From positions 186,001 to 250,000 of the forward strand of contig CANNER010000002.1 of the NCBI GenBank assembly GCA_947503715.1: DNA of 64,000 nt. Direction: 5' to 3'. This document shows positions 9,008-17,280 of the stretch, piece by piece; position 1 is the first letter of the stretch, and every line of letters starts with the position of its first letter. Made by a program: the position numbers and the translations under genes. The notes beneath the pieces were generated by a model. The model had not been told where the DNA came from. It made no database searches and worked only from the letters and a program-made list of their open reading frames with translations. This DNA is from an uncultured Caulobacterales bacterium (GTDB lineage Bacteria > Pseudomonadota > Alphaproteobacteria > Caulobacterales > Maricaulaceae).

Positions 9008-9472
9008 CTAAAGGTCCGCCCCGCCCCAGAGTTTGGAAAAGGCTTCGCAATGGATCAGGACGGAACCGAATTGCGAGAGATCGACATTGGCCGGGATGAT
9101 GTAATCCTGTGAGCCTTTGTTCGATTTCAATTCACCCAGACGGACAGAATTTGTTGTCGCTGTTGTGCCTGTAACTGAGTCCAATGTTTGCGGAGACAGG
9201 AATATTTTCAAATCGGGACCGCGTTTCGTTTTGAAATCATCTGACAGGCGCAGGATGGTCTGGCCGTTTTCCTTGATGATTTTCCAATCACCCTGAATTC
9301 CATAAGTGCGTTTCGTGAAATCACCGGAAACAGCTGTGTCCGTCATGGCGACGGTTGTGACAGTGGCTTCCGCGGCATGTGCGACATTGGCCGCACAGAG
9401 GACAGTCAGGCTGGCACCACCGTAAATGGCGACGGTGGCGAGGGCAGTTGCGATATAAGACTTGGCATTCAT
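9008..9472 (-). CDS. Secreted DM13-domain protein
   Basis: 154 residues with an N-terminal signal peptide ending near AHAAEA (residues 31-36). The mature part looks like a DM13 domain: GDFTKRTYGIQGDWKI, a GPDLKIFLSP strand, then LGELKSNKGSQDYIIPA and SVLIHCEAFSKLWGGADL. DM13 is a small secreted domain often found next to redox modules and proposed to carry electrons through a conserved Cys, here in IHCEAF. The gene is divergent from a TetR regulator, and an operator-like palindrome lies between them, so it is a plausible target of that regulator. Confidence 0.75.
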   Translation of the reverse strand: MNAKSYIATALATVAIYGGASLTVLCAANVAHAAEATVTTVAMTDTAVSGDFTKRTYGIQGDWKIIKENGQTILRLSDDFKTKRGPDLKIFLSPQTLDSVTGTTATTNSVRLGELKSNKGSQDYIIPANVDLSQFGSVLIHCEAFSKLWGGADL

Positions 9473-9576
9473 GGTACTAACTTTCTTTCTTGACCCTTCG
9501 GTCTATTTCTCTCCAAAAAATTTAGGCCCTCGGGCGGGGGAGGAAGTTACCCGATGGCCACAAACCCTGAATACAT

Positions 9577-9598
9577 TACTTGACTATTTGTTCAAGTA
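9577..9598. promoter_or_regulatory. Palindromic operator in the DM13/tetR divergent region
   Basis: TACTTGA and TCAAGTA form a perfect 7-bp inverted repeat with an 8-bp spacer. It overlaps the predicted -35 element of the tetR promoter and lies between two divergent genes, the classic position of a TetR-family autoregulatory operator. That it binds this TetR is inference. Confidence 0.6.
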
Positions 9599-9608
9599 TA
9601 AATATATC
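9580..9608 (+). promoter_or_regulatory. Predicted sigma70-type promoter of the TetR gene
   Basis: TTGACT (9580-9585), a 17-bp spacer, then TATATC (9603-9608). The start codon is at 9655. The -35 sits inside the palindrome at 9577-9598, so a repressor bound there would block the polymerase. Confidence 0.5.
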
Positions 9609-9654
9609 ACAAGCGTGAGAGGTCTCTGTGAGGCCATAAATCTGAAAGATTCAA

Positions 9655-10209
9655 ATGGCCCGCCCGAGACTGTTTAACGAAGACGATGTGAAAACCGCCC
9701 TGCGTGATGTGTTCTGGGAACACGGATATGAAGGCGCATCCTATGCCGATATCATGGCCGCGACGGGCCTGCAGAAAGGCTCTCTTTATGCCAGCTTTGG
9801 CAATAAGGAACAGCTCTATCAATTCGCACTGGCCAATTATAACGCCAATCAAGTCACGCCGGGCGTAGCGATGTTGCGTGATGAGAGCGTGTCCGGTTAT
9901 GATCGTATCGCGACCCTCTTTGACTTCCTGATTGAAGCCGCTGAAACCGTTCAGGGCCGCTGGGGTTGCCTCCTCTGTAATGCGGCGACCGACCGCGCAC
10001 CGATTGACTCGACCACAGAAGACGTCGTCAAAGCCTCCATGACCCGCATGCGCGAAGCCATTCGGGACTGCGTCATCAATACACCCGCCTGGGATAAGGC
10101 GGAACTTATCTGGACCGCCTATTTCGGCGCCCGCGTTCACATCAAGGCGGGCTATTCAAAGGCGGATATGGAAATCCTCAAAACGCAAGTTCTCGAACTT
10201 TTTGAATGA
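9655..10209 (+). CDS. TetR/AcrR-family transcriptional regulator
   Basis: 184 residues. The N-terminal helix-turn-helix is typical of TetR: VKTALRDVFWEHGYEGASYADIMAATGLQKGSLYASFGNKEQLY (residues about 12-55). The C-terminal ligand region contains GRWGCLLCNAATDRAP, resembling the GC-L-x-N element of the AefR/NemR-like branch, where cysteines can be the sensing residues. It probably represses itself and the divergent DM13 gene through the palindrome at 9577-9598. The ligand is unknown. hslU follows convergently with a 3-bp gap. Confidence 0.85.
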   Translation: MARPRLFNEDDVKTALRDVFWEHGYEGASYADIMAATGLQKGSLYASFGNKEQLYQFALANYNANQVTPGVAMLRDESVSGYDRIATLFDFLIEAAETVQGRWGCLLCNAATDRAPIDSTTEDVVKASMTRMREAIRDCVINTPAWDKAELIWTAYFGARVHIKAGYSKADMEILKTQVLELFE

Positions 10210-10212
10210 TCG

Positions 10213-11529
10213 CTACAGAATAAACTTCGACAGATCCTGATCCCGCGCGAGTTTGCCGACCTGTTCCTGCACGTAATCCTTATCAATCACGAATGTACTG
10301 CCTGACTTGTCCGTTGCCGTGAATGAAATCTCGTCGAGCAAGCGTTCCATGACCGTGTGCAGTCGTCGCGCGCCAATATTTTCGACACTGGCATTGACCT
10401 CGGCAGACAGCTTCGCGATTTCCGCGATCCCGTCTTCCGTGAAATCCAGCGTCACATCCTCAGTCGCCATCAGCGCCGTATATTGACGGATGAGACTAGC
10501 TTCCGGTTCTGTTAGGATGCGGACAAAATCCGCTTCCGTCAGCGCGCGGAGTTCAACGCGGATAGGCAGACGACCCTGTAATTCCGGTAAGAGGTCAGAC
10601 GGCTTGGCAACATGAAACGCGCCCGACGCGATGAAGAGAATATGGTCCGTCTTGACCGGCCCGTATTTTGTGGAAACGGTCGTCCCCTCAATCAGGGGCA
10701 ATAAGTCCCGCTGCACACCTTCACGTGACACATCTCCGCCCCGCGCATCAGCCCGCGCCGTGATCTTGTCAATCTCGTCAAGGAACACGATGCCGTCCTG
10801 CTCGGCACGTTCGACCGCCTCACGCTTGATGGAGTCGTCATCCAGCAGCTTATCCGCTTCCTCGGACAGGAGGGGGCCGTAAGCATCGCGCACGAACAGC
10901 TTCACGGTCTTCGTCCGGCCCATCTTCCCGAACATGGCGGACAGGTCGAGCATGCCCATGGACGCGCCGGGTTGCCCGGGAATGTCCATACCCTGAAATG
11001 GTGAGGCATTATCCGCCAGTTCCAATTCGACTTCTTTATCATCCAGTTCTCCGGCGAGGAGTTTGGTGCGGAATTTCTCGCGCGTGGTTTCGGACGCGCT
11101 CGCCCCGACCAGCGCTTCGATGATGCGGTCTTCGGCGGCGGCTTCAGCCTGCGCCTTGACCTGCGAACGTTTTTCCTCGCGCAACAGGCTGATCGAGGCC
11201 TCGACGAGATCGCGGACAATCTGTTCGACGTCACGGCCCACATAGCCAACCTCGGTAAATTTCGTCGCCTCGATCTTGATAAAGGGCGCTTGTGCGAGTT
11301 TGGCGAGGCGGCGCGAAATTTCGGTTTTGCCCACACCCGTCGGCCCGATCATGAGAATGTTTTTCGGCGTGACTTCGGCCCGCAGGTCTTCGGCCACACG
11401 GCGGCGACGCCAGCGGTTGCGCAAAGCAATGGCGACGGCGCGTTTCGCATCCGCCTGCGCCACAATATGACGGTCCAGTTCGGACACAATTTCGCGCGGG
11501 GTGAAGGATTGGGAGGAGAGATCTGTCAT
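10213..11529 (-). CDS. hslU: ATP-dependent protease ATPase subunit HslU
   Basis: A 438-residue AAA+ unfoldase of the HslUV (ClpYQ) protease. Walker A GPTGVGKT is at residues 62-69, Walker [12 protein letters not shown] near 245, and the pore motif [14 protein letters not shown] follows Walker A. The C-terminus ends DLSKFIL, the family tail that inserts into HslV and activates it. hslV normally lies directly upstream, but the upstream neighbour here is a divergent DUF2805 gene and hslV is not in the window. The intact tail argues that a partner HslV is encoded elsewhere. Confidence 0.96.
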   Translation of the reverse strand: MTDLSSQSFTPREIVSELDRHIVAQADAKRAVAIALRNRWRRRRVAEDLRAEVTPKNILMIGPTGVGKTEISRRLAKLAQAPFIKIEATKFTEVGYVGRDVEQIVRDLVEASISLLREEKRSQVKAQAEAAAEDRIIEALVGASASETTREKFRTKLLAGELDDKEVELELADNASPFQGMDIPGQPGASMGMLDLSAMFGKMGRTKTVKLFVRDAYGPLLSEEADKLLDDDSIKREAVERAEQDGIVFLDEIDKITARADARGGDVSREGVQRDLLPLIEGTTVSTKYGPVKTDHILFIASGAFHVAKPSDLLPELQGRLPIRVELRALTEADFVRILTEPEASLIRQYTALMATEDVTLDFTEDGIAEIAKLSAEVNASVENIGARRLHTVMERLLDEISFTATDKSGSTFVIDKDYVQEQVGKLARDQDLSKFIL

Positions 11530-11611
11530 GCGTCCAAGATGGGGACCGCCGCGCAGGGTTCAAGTCTTGTATCCCGAATGAACTTACATGACGTTCAAAC
11601 GTAGATAGAAG

Positions 11612-11860
11612 ATGACAAACCGTACCTTTCCCGATGATTTCGTCCCGCTCGAAAAACGCCCTGCGGATAAGGGTGACGTAACTACATCCGAAATTGTCGC
11701 CATGGCCTGGGATGATGAAACATCCTTTGACAATATCGAAGCGCAAACGGGTTTGTCGGAATCCGAGGTTATCAAGATTATGCGCGGCCATATGAAGCCG
11801 AGCAGTTTCCGCATGTGGCGGGAACGGGTGAGCGGCCGCGCGAGTAAACACGGGCGGTGA
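11612..11860 (+). CDS. DUF2805 / TIGR03643-family small protein
   Basis: 82 residues, cytosolic, with no signal peptide. It carries the family pattern IVAMAWDDETSF-DNIEAQTGLSESEVI and the C-terminal KPSSFRMWRERVSGR-ASKH. The central part looks like a small helix-turn-helix, and the basic C-terminus could touch nucleic acid, but no function is established that I know of. The ATG at 11612 follows GATAGAAG. It is divergent from hslU (82-bp gap) and is followed by a long non-coding stretch. Confidence 0.75.
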   Translation: MTNRTFPDDFVPLEKRPADKGDVTTSEIVAMAWDDETSFDNIEAQTGLSESEVIKIMRGHMKPSSFRMWRERVSGRASKHGR

Positions 11861-11999
11861 AGACGAAGGCAAGTTCGCAGGCCCGATGTCATCTCGTATA
11901 AGACCGAAGCTCGCAAATGCGGGCCTTGTTGTTTGCTCGCAAACAGCCACCCGAGACGCATACGCATTGGTTGTATGTCTCTAACAGCTCCATATTTCA

Positions 12000-12105
12000 T
12001 GTCATCCTCGGGCGCGACCCGACGATCCATTGTGGGGTTTCGCGTGATGAAACACTCCACGCAAAACACACCGTATGGATCGTCCGACTAAGTCGGACGA
12101 TGACA
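12000..12105. repeat. Intergenic palindromic repeat element, copy 1
   Basis: A 106-bp element with 31-bp imperfect inverted ends: the left arm starts TGTCATCCTCGGGC and ends GATCCAT, and the right arm starts ATGGATCGTCC and ends GATGACA. The middle is unrelated. A second element of the same design is at 17143-17261. Such TGTCAT-ending palindromes are common between genes in alphaproteobacteria and are probably non-autonomous mobile or structural repeats. Confidence 0.75.
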
Positions 12106-12681
12106 GTCTTTAAAGGGGTTAAGCTGGCCTTTTGATTGCTCTCCTCAAAGCTGTTTAGCTTTTGTATCTCTTATTTTGTGTCCGTTTCACTCTTAATAAA
12201 ACGGGATGTCCGCGTGGGTATTCAGGGTTCTGGTCGCAAACCAGGGTTAAAGCTAAGTTTTCGAACCCCAACGGGCCCACGCGGCGGCGCCTTTTCGCAC
12301 TAACGGCCGAACTATTCAGTCGGGGAACAATCAGCTCTCGTCAGGCCACCCAAGCAGCCGGGATATTACGCCCTTCGCTCCAATGACAAGCACCGCTTCT
12401 TTCCGATTAAGCCAATGTGCACCTGACCGCCCTGTGAAAGAAGACAGGTTTAAAATGACACAGGTTTCAGAGGGTGGGGACGCAGTTTTTGAAATAAATC
12501 TCAATCCCCGCTTATTTCGACTTTAAATCGTTAGAATAGTTGACAATTTAATTCATCAATCCACGCTTTCAAAAACGTCATAACCGGGGATTATCTTTTT
12601 AAACGACGCTGTTTGATCTCCAGTTAGAGATTCTCACGCCGAACCGTTACACGATTCAGTTCCTTGCGAATTGATATTCAA
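12106..12681. other. Non-coding gap with nested hairpins between DUF2805 and hisS
   Basis: I see no convincing gene in these 576 bp, which lie downstream of both flanking genes. The most structured part is 12210-12284: an outer 9-bp stem (CCGCGTGGG / CCCACGCGG), an inner GGGTT/AACCC stem and a CTGGT-CGCAA-ACCAG hairpin. Further on, AATCCCCG and CGGGGATT (near 12503 and 12584) are also complementary. A 74-codon frame with a TTG start (12162-12386) has no ribosome binding site and no recognisable product. The stretch may encode an RNA or hold a decayed gene. Confidence 0.5.
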
Positions 12682-14175
12682 TCAATTGTCTGCATCATCC
12701 AACATCGCTTTCACAGCCTTTACCCAACCGTCCCGCGAGACAGTTTCCTGCGCGGGTCTTGTGGATTTCCATTCCTCGTTGCTCTCAATCGCTTGCGCCG
12801 CTTTTGCACCTTCATAGAGATCTTTGAGGGTCACCTCGCCCGCTGCCATCTCATTGCTGCCCATGAGGACAGCGACTTGCGCATTGCGGCGGTCAGCATA
12901 TTTCATTTGTTTCGTGACATTGCCCGAGCCGACAAAGACTTCGGCGCGGACGCCTTGCGCGTGAAGTTCCGCCGCCATTTTGAAATATTCGCCCATCAGT
13001 GAGCGATCAAACGCACAGATGACAACAGGGGGCTTGGCCGCGGTTTCCAACGCATCCATCCGTTCCAGCGCGGAGAGGAAACGCGAGACGCCGAAGCTGA
13101 ACCCTGTTGCAGGTACGGATTGGCCGCGGAAGCGCGAGACGAGATCGTCATAGCGACCACCGCCCCCGATTGAGCCGATACGGACGGGGCGACCCTTGCG
13201 GTCGCGGATATCGGCGAGGAGTTCGGCCTCGAAAACGGGTCCGGTGTAATAACCCAAACCACGCACTATGGAGGTGTCGAATGAAACACGGTCATTCCCA
13301 AAACCAACAGCGTTGAGGATCGTATCGATTTGCGCGAGTTCATCCACGCCGGATTTCCCGCGTTCCGATTGCCCGACGAGGCTTTCCAACGTTTTAATCG
13401 TCTCCCCGCGATCTTCGGCAGAAGCTGTTGTAAATCCGAGCACGGCCTTAATACCCGCCGCATTTAATTTTGCGCCGTCTGTGTAATCGCCGGATTCATC
13501 TTCGCGGCCTTCGCCGAGGAGCGCTTCGACACCGTCTGCACCTAGGCGATCAAGTTTATCGATTGCGCGGAGGGTTTGCAGGCGTTGAACCGCGCCCGCT
13601 TCCGTATTCGGAACGCCGGAGGCTTCCAAAATACCGTCGAGCAATTTGCGGTTATTGACGCGGACGGCATATTGCCCGTCTTTCAATCCGGCGGCGCGCA
13701 TGACTTCCGCGGCCAGCATAATCATTTCGGCATCTGCGGCAGGACCTGCTGCGCCAACTGAGTCCGCGTCGCATTGCGTAAATTCGCGGAAGCGGCCCGG
13801 TCCCGGTTTTTCATTGCGGAAGACACTGCCCGCTTGGTAGCGGCGATAAGGTTTGGCCAGCGCGTCGTAATTCTCGGCCACGAACCGCGCGAGCGGCGCG
13901 GTCAAGTCATAGCGCAGGCTCATCCATTGTTCGTCATCATCCTGCAGAGCGAAAACGCCGACATTGGGACGGTCCTCATCCGGCAGAAATTTCCCCAGCG
14001 CATCGGCAAACTCAAAGGCCGGCGTCTGGAGCGGTTCAAACCCGTGCATATCATAGACGCTGAATGCAGCTTGAATCAGGCGAGCTTCGGCGCGCAAGCT
14101 CTCGGCATTGCGATCCTCAAAGCCGCGCGGGCGGCGGGCTTTGGGGCGGAAGGGTTTGTTCTTTTTCTTGGACAT
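12682..14175 (-). CDS. hisS: Histidyl-tRNA synthetase
   Basis: A 497-residue class II synthetase that charges tRNA-His. Motif 2 is VFRNEKPGPGRFREFTQCDAD (about residues 116-136), the histidine-binding RGLGYYTG is present near residue 305, and the C-terminal anticodon-binding domain begins around VVICAFDRS. The N-terminus carries a short basic extension (MSKKKNKPFRPKARRPRG) ahead of the catalytic core. The 3' end faces a long non-coding gap. Confidence 0.95.
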   Translation of the reverse strand: MSKKKNKPFRPKARRPRGFEDRNAESLRAEARLIQAAFSVYDMHGFEPLQTPAFEFADALGKFLPDEDRPNVGVFALQDDDEQWMSLRYDLTAPLARFVAENYDALAKPYRRYQAGSVFRNEKPGPGRFREFTQCDADSVGAAGPAADAEMIMLAAEVMRAAGLKDGQYAVRVNNRKLLDGILEASGVPNTEAGAVQRLQTLRAIDKLDRLGADGVEALLGEGREDESGDYTDGAKLNAAGIKAVLGFTTASAEDRGETIKTLESLVGQSERGKSGVDELAQIDTILNAVGFGNDRVSFDTSIVRGLGYYTGPVFEAELLADIRDRKGRPVRIGSIGGGGRYDDLVSRFRGQSVPATGFSFGVSRFLSALERMDALETAAKPPVVICAFDRSLMGEYFKMAAELHAQGVRAEVFVGSGNVTKQMKYADRRNAQVAVLMGSNEMAAGEVTLKDLYEGAKAAQAIESNEEWKSTRPAQETVSRDGWVKAVKAMLDDADN

Positions 14176-14305
14176 GGGCGTGTCCTATTCTGCGGGGACG
14201 AGAATGAAAAGACCCAAGCCTCACATATTTAAGGGGGCCATATCTATGGGATTGTCGCGCCGCTCTGGCGCAGTAAGGTCTCTCAAGATTAAAAAGGACA
14301 TCGCT

Positions 14306-14767
14306 ATGAAACGCGCCATTCTACTCTCGGGTATTTTACTCGCCCTGCCCGTCGCGGCGGCGGCCCAAAAACCCAGCTTGAACGTCGTGCAGCAATGTCA
14401 GGCCGTACTGGATTTCACATCCGAGCGCGTGGGCGACGTCAAAGCCTATGACCAGGCAGACGTGAAGACCGTCCAGAAAGGCCTGGACGCCTATAATGCC
14501 TTTCTACAAGCCGAGCATATCAAGCCGGGTCTGTTAGAATTTACGGGCGGCGATCAGACAGCGGCCAAAGATTATCAGACGCAGATTGATGCTTTTAAGG
14601 AACAGATCGTGACGGGCCTAAAGGCGAAACATCCCCAAGCGCGTATCTTCACGGACCAGGCCATCGCGATAAATAATTGTTATGAACAAGCCCCAATGGA
14701 TGCGAGCCAGACGCCAATGATGAAGAACGCGCTGGAGACGATTATTAAACTCGCCCGGCAGGGCTAA
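14306..14767 (+). CDS. Hypothetical secreted protein
   Basis: 153 residues, not recognised. A clear Sec signal peptide (MKRAILLSGILLALPVAAAAQ) is followed by a mainly helical, charged periplasmic domain with two cysteines (VQQCQAVLDF and INNCYEQAP) that could form a disulphide. The ATG at 14306 is preceded by AAAAAGGA at good spacing. The frame stays open for about 66 codons upstream, but that part overlaps the hisS 5' end and lacks a better start. It ends in a 4-bp convergent overlap with the cyclophilin gene. Confidence 0.65.
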   Translation: MKRAILLSGILLALPVAAAAQKPSLNVVQQCQAVLDFTSERVGDVKAYDQADVKTVQKGLDAYNAFLQAEHIKPGLLEFTGGDQTAAKDYQTQIDAFKEQIVTGLKAKHPQARIFTDQAIAINNCYEQAPMDASQTPMMKNALETIIKLARQG

Positions 14768-15372
14768 TGGTTTGAAGGCTGTGACTTGCGATAGGCTCTG
14801 GTGATAATAACGGGCGTCTCCAGAATCTGTCCGCGCGTTACGCCTTCATCTCCCGCCTCACCCGTGTTCATGGCTTGGATAGTGGTCACAACCTCCATCC
14901 CATCCGTGACGCGGGCGAAGGTCGCGTATCCCTGCCCGTCCTCATTGCGGCTTCCGCCCGTATCGAGGAAATCATTATTCCCGACATTGATGAAGAAATA
15001 GGCCGCGCTGCCTGAGCCCGGTTCCAGCCTTGCAATAGACACCGCACCATCGGCATTCGATATCCCCGTCTCCGTGGTCAGTTCATGCGCGATCGGGTCG
15101 CCGATCATTTCACTGTCGAGACGTCCGCCCTGTATGAGGCTCATCCCCATCCCGCGCGGATCATTATCGGGTCGTACAACGCGGTAAAACCCTTGGCCAT
15201 CATAGAGACCATCATCGACATAGCGCAGAAAATCCGCGCTGCTGATCGGGGCTTTGTCGGGATAGACAGTGATCTCTATCGCACCTTCCGTCGTGTCTAG
15301 AATGACGATGGGGTCGGAGGACGCCGAGGTGCAAGCGGTCAGGAGAGCGACCGTAAGGAAGTAGTGTTTCAT
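14764..15372 (-). CDS. Cyclophilin-type peptidyl-prolyl isomerase lipoprotein
   Basis: About 202 residues. The signal peptide MKHYFLTVALLTACTSASS has a lipobox-like LTAC, suggesting an envelope lipoprotein. The cyclophilin fold is recognisable: GAIEITVYPDKAP, FYRVVRPD (with the catalytic-type Arg), IQGGRLD, and GSAAYFFINVGNNDFLD followed by ATFARVTDGMEVV. In most cyclophilins the FFI segment is preceded by Gln; here it is Tyr (AAYFFI), so activity may be altered. Start is uncertain: ATGs at 15372 and 15393 are both possible. pgi lies upstream on the same strand beyond a structured gap. Confidence 0.8.
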   Translation of the reverse strand: MKHYFLTVALLTACTSASSDPIVILDTTEGAIEITVYPDKAPISSADFLRYVDDGLYDGQGFYRVVRPDNDPRGMGMSLIQGGRLDSEMIGDPIAHELTTETGISNADGAVSIARLEPGSGSAAYFFINVGNNDFLDTGGSRNEDGQGYATFARVTDGMEVVTTIQAMNTGEAGDEGVTRGQILETPVIITRAYRKSQPSNH

Positions 15373-15445
15373 GCCAAAAGCTTGAAGCCTCATCGCGCAA
15401 ATGTCCATTCAGTTTACATTCAGCGCTCACCCCTTACCAAATAGA

Positions 15446-15550
15446 CAGGTCAAGGGAGGTTCGTCTGGGGGGATGAACACCCTGACCAGGACAGGTTGAG
15501 CCGCAACGGGTTGCCCCCCAAATGCAGCTCCCTGTCCGCTAGCACTTTTT
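15446..15550 (+). ncRNA. Candidate structured RNA beside pgi (two hairpins with complementary loops)
   Basis: Hairpin 1 pairs 15448-15465 (GGTCAAGGG...GGTTCGTC) with 15472-15487 (GATGAACACCCTGACC). Hairpin 2 pairs GGACAGG (15489-15495) with CCTGTCC (15531-15537) and extends inward through GAGC/GCTC. The loop of hairpin 1 has TGGGGGG (15466-15472) and that of hairpin 2 has CCCCCCA (15514-15520), perfect complements that could kiss. A run of T follows at 15546-15550, after an 8-nt gap, on the plus strand. Orientation and existence of a transcript are inferred. It lacks the GGAA core of SRP RNA. Confidence 0.35.
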
Positions 15551-17108
15551 ATTTATAGAGCGCCATGAGGGCCGTCGTTGACGGGTCATGTGATCCGGCT
15601 TCTCCGGATTCCATCTCGTCCAGAATGGTCGTGGCGAGGACTTTGCCGAGTTCCACACCCCATTGATCGAAACTGTTCACATTCCAGATCACGCCTTGCA
15701 CAAAGGTCTTATGCTCATAGAGAGCGATAAGGTGGCCGAGCGCTTCGGGGGAAAGCTCGTCCAGTGTGATCGTCGTCGAGGGGCGATTTCCGGGGAAGGT
15801 TTTTTGCGGCGCGAGGGCGTCGATGTCCGACCGGTCCGCATTTTCTTTACGGACGACGGACTCGGCTTTGCCCAGCATCAGAGCCTCACTCTGCGCAAAA
15901 CAATTGGCGAGCAACGCCTGATGATGACCCGGGCGATCCTCGTGGTCTTTTAGCACGGCAACAAAATCGACGGGTGCGCCGCCATAACGGCCTTCGCTCG
16001 GCCCTTGATGCAGCCATTGGAAAAAGGCGTGCTGACCATTCGTGCCTTCATCGCCCCAGATGACGGGGCAACTAAGAGTCGAGGGGTCACCGTCACGTGT
16101 CGCGGATTTGCCGTTACTCTCCATTTCCAACTGTTGGAGAAAGGCTGAGAATTTACGCAAGCGGCGCGAATAGGGAATGACGGCCTGTGAACCGTAACCC
16201 AGACCGTTACGATTCCAGATACCGGTGAGCGCCATCATGACGGGTAAGTTTTCCTGCAAGGGCTGATCACGGAAATGCAAGTCCATCGCCTTTGCTCCAT
16301 CAAGGAAGTCCGAGAAGACATCCGGGCCATAAGCGATCTGCAAGGACAAACCGACAGCGGACCAGACGGAATAACGACCACCAACCCAGTCCCAGAAATC
16401 GAAAATATTCTCGGGATCGATGCCAAAATCAACGGCGCGGTCCCGATTGGCGGTGACGGCAATCATGTTCGACCCGCCATAGTCGCCGAGCCAATCCCGC
16501 ACGCTCTCGCCATTCATTTTGGTTTCCTGCGTGCCGAAAGATTTGGACACAACGACGGCAAGGGTCTCCGCGGGATCCAAGCCCTTAATCGCATCATTCA
16601 CGGAGGCGCCATCAACATTTTCAGCAAAGCGTAAGGTCAGGGACTGCTCCGCACTCGCCTCGAACGCATCCGCGACAAGACGCGGGCCGAGGTCGGAGCC
16701 GCCAATGCCGATATGGACGATGTTTTTAAACTTGCCTTCTGCGCGAATTCTGTCGGCGTAATCCGCCATGCGGCGACGCATCTCGGCAACTTCTTTTTGG
16801 TTCTCAGGCGTTCCGCCGACACCGCGAAGCGCCATATGCAGGACCGCGCGGTCTTCGGATGTGTTGACCTTCTCGCCCGCAAATAATTTCGCCCGCCATT
16901 CCTCGAGACCACATTTCGCCGCAAGATCGAGCAGCGCATCCAACGCCGCACCGTCAATCGCCTGTTTCGAAAAATCCGCACGCAGGGGACCTTCGGAAAG
17001 AACAAAACGCGAGAGACGGTCGGACTCGGAGTCGAAGAGCGACGGGATGGATATATCGCGGTCCGCCTCTGAGGTGATTTTGGAGAGGAGAGTTTTACGG
17101 TCGGTCAT
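15549..17108 (-). CDS. pgi: Glucose-6-phosphate isomerase
   Basis: 519 residues; interconverts glucose-6-phosphate and fructose-6-phosphate in the cytosol. Motifs include HIGIGGSDLGPRL, the VSKSFGTQET segment, GGRYSVWSAVG, the catalytic Glu region VIWGDEGTNGQHAFFQ, and the C-terminal signature FDQWGVELGKVL. Length is slightly below the usual 545-550 residues but all conserved blocks are present. Upstream lies repeat copy 2; downstream is the structured gap before the cyclophilin gene. Confidence 0.96.
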   Translation of the reverse strand: MTDRKTLLSKITSEADRDISIPSLFDSESDRLSRFVLSEGPLRADFSKQAIDGAALDALLDLAAKCGLEEWRAKLFAGEKVNTSEDRAVLHMALRGVGGTPENQKEVAEMRRRMADYADRIRAEGKFKNIVHIGIGGSDLGPRLVADAFEASAEQSLTLRFAENVDGASVNDAIKGLDPAETLAVVVSKSFGTQETKMNGESVRDWLGDYGGSNMIAVTANRDRAVDFGIDPENIFDFWDWVGGRYSVWSAVGLSLQIAYGPDVFSDFLDGAKAMDLHFRDQPLQENLPVMMALTGIWNRNGLGYGSQAVIPYSRRLRKFSAFLQQLEMESNGKSATRDGDPSTLSCPVIWGDEGTNGQHAFFQWLHQGPSEGRYGGAPVDFVAVLKDHEDRPGHHQALLANCFAQSEALMLGKAESVVRKENADRSDIDALAPQKTFPGNRPSTTITLDELSPEALGHLIALYEHKTFVQGVIWNVNSFDQWGVELGKVLATTILDEMESGEAGSHDPSTTALMALYK

Positions 17109-17142
17109 TTGTTGCTCCGTTTAAAAATCAAATTATAATTTA

Positions 17143-17261
17143 TGTCATCATCCGGGTTGTTCGGGTGATCCATTCGCATTCTCTCTGCGACACAGACTGT
17201 CATGGGGTCAAATGTCGAACCGCAATACGAATGGATAGTCCGGTCAAGCCGGACTATGACA
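17143..17261. repeat. Intergenic palindromic repeat element, copy 2
   Basis: A 119-bp element with the same design as 12000-12105. The left arm runs from TGTCATCATCCGGG to GTGATCCAT and the right arm from ATGGATAGTCCGG to GGACTATGACA, complementary over about 31 bp with a few mismatches. It fills most of the gap between rph and pgi. Confidence 0.75.
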
Positions 17262-17280
17262 AAATTAAATGAGTGTTGAA

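Noticed and set aside
12210-12284. tmRNA or a tRNA-like fold
   Set aside because: No tag reading frame, no T-arm with a proper GTTCGANNC loop between paired stems, and no D-arm; only generic nested hairpins are seen.
12162-12386. A 74-codon frame in the long gap
   Set aside because: TTG start without a ribosome binding site; it runs through the nested hairpin and gives no recognisable protein.
15446-15550. SRP (4.5S) RNA
   Set aside because: The universal core with the GGAA tetraloop is missing, although two hairpins are present.
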